Below, piece by piece: positions 60,527-64,000 of a stretch of 64,000 bases of DNA. Below the pieces are notes generated by a model. It searched no databases. It saw only the letters and a list, made by a program, of their open reading frames with translations, and was not told the DNA's origin. Source of the DNA: Ralstonia sp. NFACC01 (GTDB lineage: Bacteria > Pseudomonadota > Gammaproteobacteria > Burkholderiales > Burkholderiaceae); the NCBI RefSeq assembly GCF_900115545.1, contig NZ_FOWV01000008.1, positions 62,001 through 126,000 of the forward strand, written 5' to 3'. Each line of letters starts with the position of its first letter. Within the stretch, counting starts at the first letter, position 1. Position numbers and translations under genes: made by a program.

Positions 60527-61570
60527 ATGCCGGCCAAGCGATCGATGGATCTCTCTACAGCTGAACTACGGGCGCTGCTCGATATCACCGGGCATTTGCA
60601 CCAGGCATCGAGCGTCAGTGTTCTCGAACGTCCGGAAGTGGCAGAGAAGCTGGGGTCGCTGCTGCATTTCGATCTTGCGGCGCATATCCAGTGGGGGCGC
60701 GACGGTACGCATCAGACACGCCCAAGCGCGCTGTGGGGCCGAGACCAGGCCATGCGCAGTGAGTATCAGCAGTACTTCCATGGGGTCGACTCGATTGCGC
60801 AGTGCCTGACGGGCAGCTTTGAACCCGTCGTGATCGAGCGGAAGATCTGCCGCTCCGAATGGGGCAAGTCGGAGTACTTCACAGATTTTCTCTGCCGGCA
60901 CAAGGCGTATCCGGGCATCAGCCTGCGCCTGCCCGATGCCAACGGGATGCTGCTGGACTATCGCTTCAGCACCAGCGATCCAAACAAGCGTTTCGGCGAT
61001 CGCGAGACATTGCTGCTGAGCCTCTTGAAGCCGCATCTGTTGAATGCGCATCAACTTCGCGTCATCCAGGAAGTGGGGGAAGTCGGCGCTGTTGCTGATG
61101 CCGGTGCGCACGTGCCAACGTTCATGCTCGACGGCAAGTCACCGCCCCTGCCCAACGCAAAGGCGCGCGCCATCATGATTGGGTTGTGCATGGAAGAGCG
61201 AGACGCGCTCTATCAGCAATTGACAGAGGCGGCCAACGGATCACGCCACGGGCAATGGAAAGGCTTCGGGTTTTGCGTGGAGCGACTGGCTGCGCACGAT
61301 GGCCCTGCGCTCGGTTGCCGGATTCACCTCGTCGCACGGGGCGTGGGGTCGTCTGCCTGGTTCCAGCAGCAGTTTGGCGTGACCGTGCGCGAAGGGGAGG
61401 TCTGCCACCTCATGCTCAAGGGCATGTCAGACAAGCAGATCGCCCTGGCCCTGAACATGAGCTACTGGACGGTGCGCACCCACGTGGGGCACATCATGAA
61501 AAAGCTTGGCGTGGAGTCACGCAGTGCGATCGGGCTTGCCGCGCTGGAAGCTGGCGGATCGCTGAAGTAA
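60527..61570 (+). CDS. LuxR-type transcriptional regulator
   Basis: A 347-residue regulator. The C-terminal 65 residues are a LuxR_C helix-turn-helix (EGEVCHLMLKGMSDKQIALA, NMSYWTVRTHVGHIMKKLGV). Residues 1-270 form a GAF/PAS-like sensor with no recognised ligand site; this is not a standard acyl-homoserine-lactone binding domain. An alternative ATG six codons later (60545) is equally possible. It is divergent from the small LuxR gene. Confidence 0.85.
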   Translation: MPAKRSMDLSTAELRALLDITGHLHQASSVSVLERPEVAEKLGSLLHFDLAAHIQWGRDGTHQTRPSALWGRDQAMRSEYQQYFHGVDSIAQCLTGSFEPVVIERKICRSEWGKSEYFTDFLCRHKAYPGISLRLPDANGMLLDYRFSTSDPNKRFGDRETLLLSLLKPHLLNAHQLRVIQEVGEVGAVADAGAHVPTFMLDGKSPPLPNAKARAIMIGLCMEERDALYQQLTEAANGSRHGQWKGFGFCVERLAAHDGPALGCRIHLVARGVGSSAWFQQQFGVTVREGEVCHLMLKGMSDKQIALALNMSYWTVRTHVGHIMKKLGVESRSAIGLAALEAGGSLK

Positions 61571-61757
61571 TGCCCACGCGCGTGGCCATCTGTGCCGCGC
61601 CGGCAACGGTTTGATTGCGCGAATTTCAAACATCCTCAAATCGCTGTCTTTAAAGAGATGTTGATCTGGTGACGTTGCGCCGGTTCACGGGCAAGCCATT
61701 GCCAAAGACCGGCCAGTGGGTGCCCCGCCGCAGCGTTACGTGCAGGGCTGGCCCGCC

Positions 61758-62222
61758 TCAAACAATCGGCAACCGCTTGGTCGACTTCACCTGACGAAGC
61801 GAAATATTCGAGCGGATGCCAAACACACCGGGCAGCTTTCTCAGGACTTTTTCAACGAAGCGGCTGTAGTCGTCCAGATCATTGGCGACCACCTGGAGCA
61901 GGTAGTCGGCTTCGCCCGTTGTGTTGTCGCAGGCCAGGATGTTGGGGCTTGCCAGGATGAGCCGTTCGAACTCCGCCGTGACCTCTTCGGTGTGTTGGGT
62001 GCACATGATCTGCACATACACCATCACGCCGAGCCCGAGCTTGCGGCGGTCGAGCGCTGCGTGATAGCCCTCGATGAGGCCGGCATCATCCAGGCGCTTG
62101 AGCCGCCGCCAGCATGATGCTTCACTCAAGGAAAAGCGCTCCGCCAGCTTGGCGTTGGAGACGCGTCCGTCTTGCTGGAGTTGATCCAAAAGGCCCAGAT
62201 CGATGGTGTCCAGTGCTTCCAT
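61758..62222 (-). CDS. Lrp/AsnC family transcriptional regulator
   Basis: A 154-residue regulator. The HTH_AsnC domain covers residues 5-60 (LLDQLQQDGRVSNAKLAERF, SEASCWRRLKRLDDAGLI) and the RAM/AsnC effector domain 65-150 (GVMVYVQIMC, EADYLLQVVANDLDDY). Lrp-like proteins respond to amino acids and bend DNA. It is divergent from a zinc alcohol dehydrogenase gene, 133 bases apart, and probably controls it. The ATG at 62222 starts directly at the conserved first helix. Confidence 0.9.
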   Translation of the reverse strand: MEALDTIDLGLLDQLQQDGRVSNAKLAERFSLSEASCWRRLKRLDDAGLIEGYHAALDRRKLGLGVMVYVQIMCTQHTEEVTAEFERLILASPNILACDNTTGEADYLLQVVANDLDDYSRFVEKVLRKLPGVFGIRSNISLRQVKSTKRLPIV

Positions 62223-62355
62223 GAAATCTCCTTTCCACGGCGTATCGGAATCAGAAAGGGCGCTTCGAAAGACTCCAGAAACGCCCTCGAAATAGAAAGA
62301 TACTTTCGGCGACTGCGGCTTATATTGCAACGCTCATCCGCTCTGCGTTGGAATC

Positions 62356-63402
62356 ATGAAAGCCATAGTCTACGAAGCCTTCGGCGCCGTGCCGAAGCAC
62401 ATGAACGTTCCCGACCCGACTCCGGCAACGGATGGCGTGGTCGTGCAGGTGATGGCCAGCGGCGTGTGCCGCAGCGACTGGCACGGCTGGATGGGCCACG
62501 ACGCCGATATCGAGCTTCCGCACGTGCCCGGTCATGAGCTGGCCGGCGTGGTGGCGGCGGTCGGCGCGGATGTGACGCGCTGGAAGGTGGGTGACCGGGT
62601 GACGGTGCCGTTTGTGGGCGGCTGTGGTCACTGCCCAGAATGCCATGCGGGGCATCAACAGGTGTGCGAACAACAGTTCCAGCCGGGCTTTACGCACTGG
62701 GGCTCGTTTGCTGAATACGTTGGCATTGGCTATGCCGACCTGAACCTCGTGCGCCTGCCGGACGACCTGGACTTCACCACGGCGGCCAGCCTCGGTTGCC
62801 GCTTCGTGACGGCGTTTCGTGCGGTGGTCGACCAGGGCAAGACCACTGCCGGCCAATGGGTTGCGGTGCATGGATGCGGCGGCGTGGGCCTGTCGGCCAT
62901 CATGATTGCCAACGCCATCGGCGCGAATGTCGTGGCCATCGACATTTCAGACAGCGCGCTGGAGCTGGCGCGTTCATTGGGGGCCGTCGCCACGGTCAAC
63001 GCATCGCGTGAGTCTGATGTGGTTGAGGCGGTGAAGGCCATCACGCAAGGGGGCGCCCATGTTTCGCTCGATGCGCTGGGCCATCCCACCACGTGCTTCA
63101 ACTCGATCAGCAATCTGCGCCGGCGCGGCAAGCATGTGCAGGTCGGCCTGATGCTGGGTGATCACACGACGCCCGCAGTCCCCATGAGCAAGGTGATTGC
63201 GCATGAGTTGGAAATTCTGGGCAGCCACGGCATGCAGGCCCATCGCTATGGCCCGATGCTGGACATGATCCGCGCGGGCAAGCTGCAGCCCGGGCGAATG
63301 GTCCGCAGGGAGATCAGCCTCAGTGCTTCGATCGAGGCATTGACGAACATGAACCGGTTTGAAGGCACCGGCGTGACGGTGATCACGGATTTCGCATCCT
63401 GA
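62356..63402 (+). CDS. Zinc-dependent alcohol dehydrogenase (MDR family)
   Basis: A 348-residue medium-chain dehydrogenase. Catalytic zinc ligands are Cys in [11 protein letters not shown] and the GHELAGVV His-Glu pair. Structural zinc ligands form [17 protein letters not shown]. The NAD(P) site is [19 protein letters not shown]. It should oxidise alcohols or reduce aldehydes in the cytoplasm; the exact substrate is open. Its divergent partner is an Lrp-like regulator, which suggests a link to amino acid-derived alcohols. Confidence 0.9.
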   Translation: MKAIVYEAFGAVPKHMNVPDPTPATDGVVVQVMASGVCRSDWHGWMGHDADIELPHVPGHELAGVVAAVGADVTRWKVGDRVTVPFVGGCGHCPECHAGHQQVCEQQFQPGFTHWGSFAEYVGIGYADLNLVRLPDDLDFTTAASLGCRFVTAFRAVVDQGKTTAGQWVAVHGCGGVGLSAIMIANAIGANVVAIDISDSALELARSLGAVATVNASRESDVVEAVKAITQGGAHVSLDALGHPTTCFNSISNLRRRGKHVQVGLMLGDHTTPAVPMSKVIAHELEILGSHGMQAHRYGPMLDMIRAGKLQPGRMVRREISLSASIEALTNMNRFEGTGVTVITDFAS

Positions 63403-63612
63403 ACGGTGTCACGGGCGGATCCTGTGTGCTGTGTGCTGTGTGGTGTCGAACGCGTCACCTGCGCCGCCGCTGCAGGGGCGATGGTCGGCTGGCCCCCTCG
63501 CCGCATCGCTAGTCATAGCGATGGATGAACACACTGTGAACGCTATGCTTTTGCGAAACATAACAAGCGGGGTGGACGTATTGATCGACCCCGCGCCGTC
63601 GGGGAGCTTGCC

Positions 63613-64000
63613 ATGAAATTTGCTGTACTGACCACCAACCCAACCAGTTTTGCTTATGTAGCGGCCTGCCTGTCAGCGCAGGGCGTGACGTGCGTGCACT
63701 TCGACGACGCATTGGCCCTGATGCGCACCGGGCACACCGAGGCCTTTGCGTTGCTGATGATTGATGCGAAGCAGTTCAGCACGGCCGCCCGACAGTTGCT
63801 CTCGGGGCGCGAGCGCAACGCCAACATGTGCCGACCAACGTTGGTGTTTGGCGACTTTGCCGGCCGCCACGAGATGCTCGGCGCGTTCGACGCCGGTATC
63901 GACGACATCATTTCCGGCCACTTCAGCGCCGAGGAGTTGTGCGCGCGCGTTCGCCGCATCCTGCGCGGGGCCGGCAAGTCGACGCAGGCCGCGCCCGATA
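63613..64000 (+). CDS. Response regulator-like protein, N-terminal part (cut by window edge)
   Basis: The first 129 residues of a receiver-domain protein that runs off the window. The phospho-acceptor strand is LLMIDAKQFS (Asp near residue 50), and FDAGIDDIISGHFSAEELCARVRRIL is the last strand and helix, typical of OmpR-type regulators that continue into a winged helix. The usual acidic pair at the N-terminus (DD after the first strand) is not seen (VLTTNPTSF), so it may not be phosphorylated normally. GGGGAG sits 7 bases before the ATG. Confidence 0.75.
   Translation, partial: MKFAVLTTNPTSFAYVAACLSAQGVTCVHFDDALALMRTGHTEAFALLMIDAKQFSTAARQLLSGRERNANMCRPTLVFGDFAGRHEMLGAFDAGIDDIISGHFSAEELCARVRRILRGAGKSTQAAPD

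Noticed and set aside
1-64000. tRNA or rRNA genes
   Set aside because: No cloverleaf with TTC arm/CCA end or rRNA-like sequence was recognised by reading; a tRNA scan would settle it.

Overview
The window looks like a chromosome or megaplasmid segment of a GC-rich betaproteobacterium, most likely Ralstonia or a close Burkholderiaceae relative. The reasons are the AcnD/PrpF-type 2-methylcitrate operon under a sigma-54 regulator (PrpR), the very high GC at third codon positions, a REP-like hairpin family of the kind seen in this group, and a TTCG-N16-TTCG (hrpII-like) box in front of a candidate type III effector. The species cannot be fixed from sequence reading alone.

Layout. 0-10 kb: a cut-off MFS exporter with a divergent TetR repressor and two operators; a MoxR/DUF58/transglutaminase operon; a beta-carbonic anhydrase beside a SulP anion transporter; a glycine/threonine-rich lipoprotein; a small monooxygenase. 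10-18.4 kb: the propionate operon prpB-prpC-acnD-prpF on the minus strand, with a GG-N10-GC sigma-54 promoter and upstream PrpR-type operators, and divergent prpR. A 115-base hairpin repeat sits between prpC and acnD. 18.5-23.3 kb: an HD-GYP protein, a GGDEF protein, an isochorismatase-like protein and a flavin monooxygenase. 23.4-27.6 kb: flgE, flgG and flgK alone, behind a FliA-like promoter. 27.6-36.1 kb: a ClC channel, a 1761-residue trimeric autotransporter with 456-base internal repeats, a BamE-like lipoprotein and a DUF4019 protein. 36.2-43.9 kb: metabolic and regulatory genes, including a minus-strand SDR/AhpD-like/cupin/bestrophin run facing a MocR regulator.

44-54.3 kb is the accessory part. 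It holds a GH74-like secreted glycoside hydrolase, a candidate myristoylated ADP-ribosyltransferase effector with an hrpII box, a convergent ADP-ribosylglycohydrolase operon, a membrane-anchored Mrr-like nuclease, and a retron-type reverse transcriptase overlapping a cold-shock-domain gene. A 10-base a1/a2 inverted repeat upstream of the RT delimits a candidate msr-msd RNA. Next come a multi-hairpin element leading two coupled tiny genes and about 21 degenerate 21-base tandem repeats.

54.3-64 kb: TetR with a TrxB-like oxidoreductase, a methyltransferase, an alginate-lyase-like lipoprotein flanked by an intact LuxR gene and a decayed copy of its HTH end, a second LuxR protein, an Lrp/alcohol dehydrogenase divergent pair and a truncated response regulator.

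The strongest candidates for something undescribed are the retron with a cold-shock partner, an LLDD active-site motif and an unusually long RNA that overlaps a small gene; the ADP-ribosylation pair; the orphan hook gene set; and the hairpin/two-small-gene element with its 21-base repeats.
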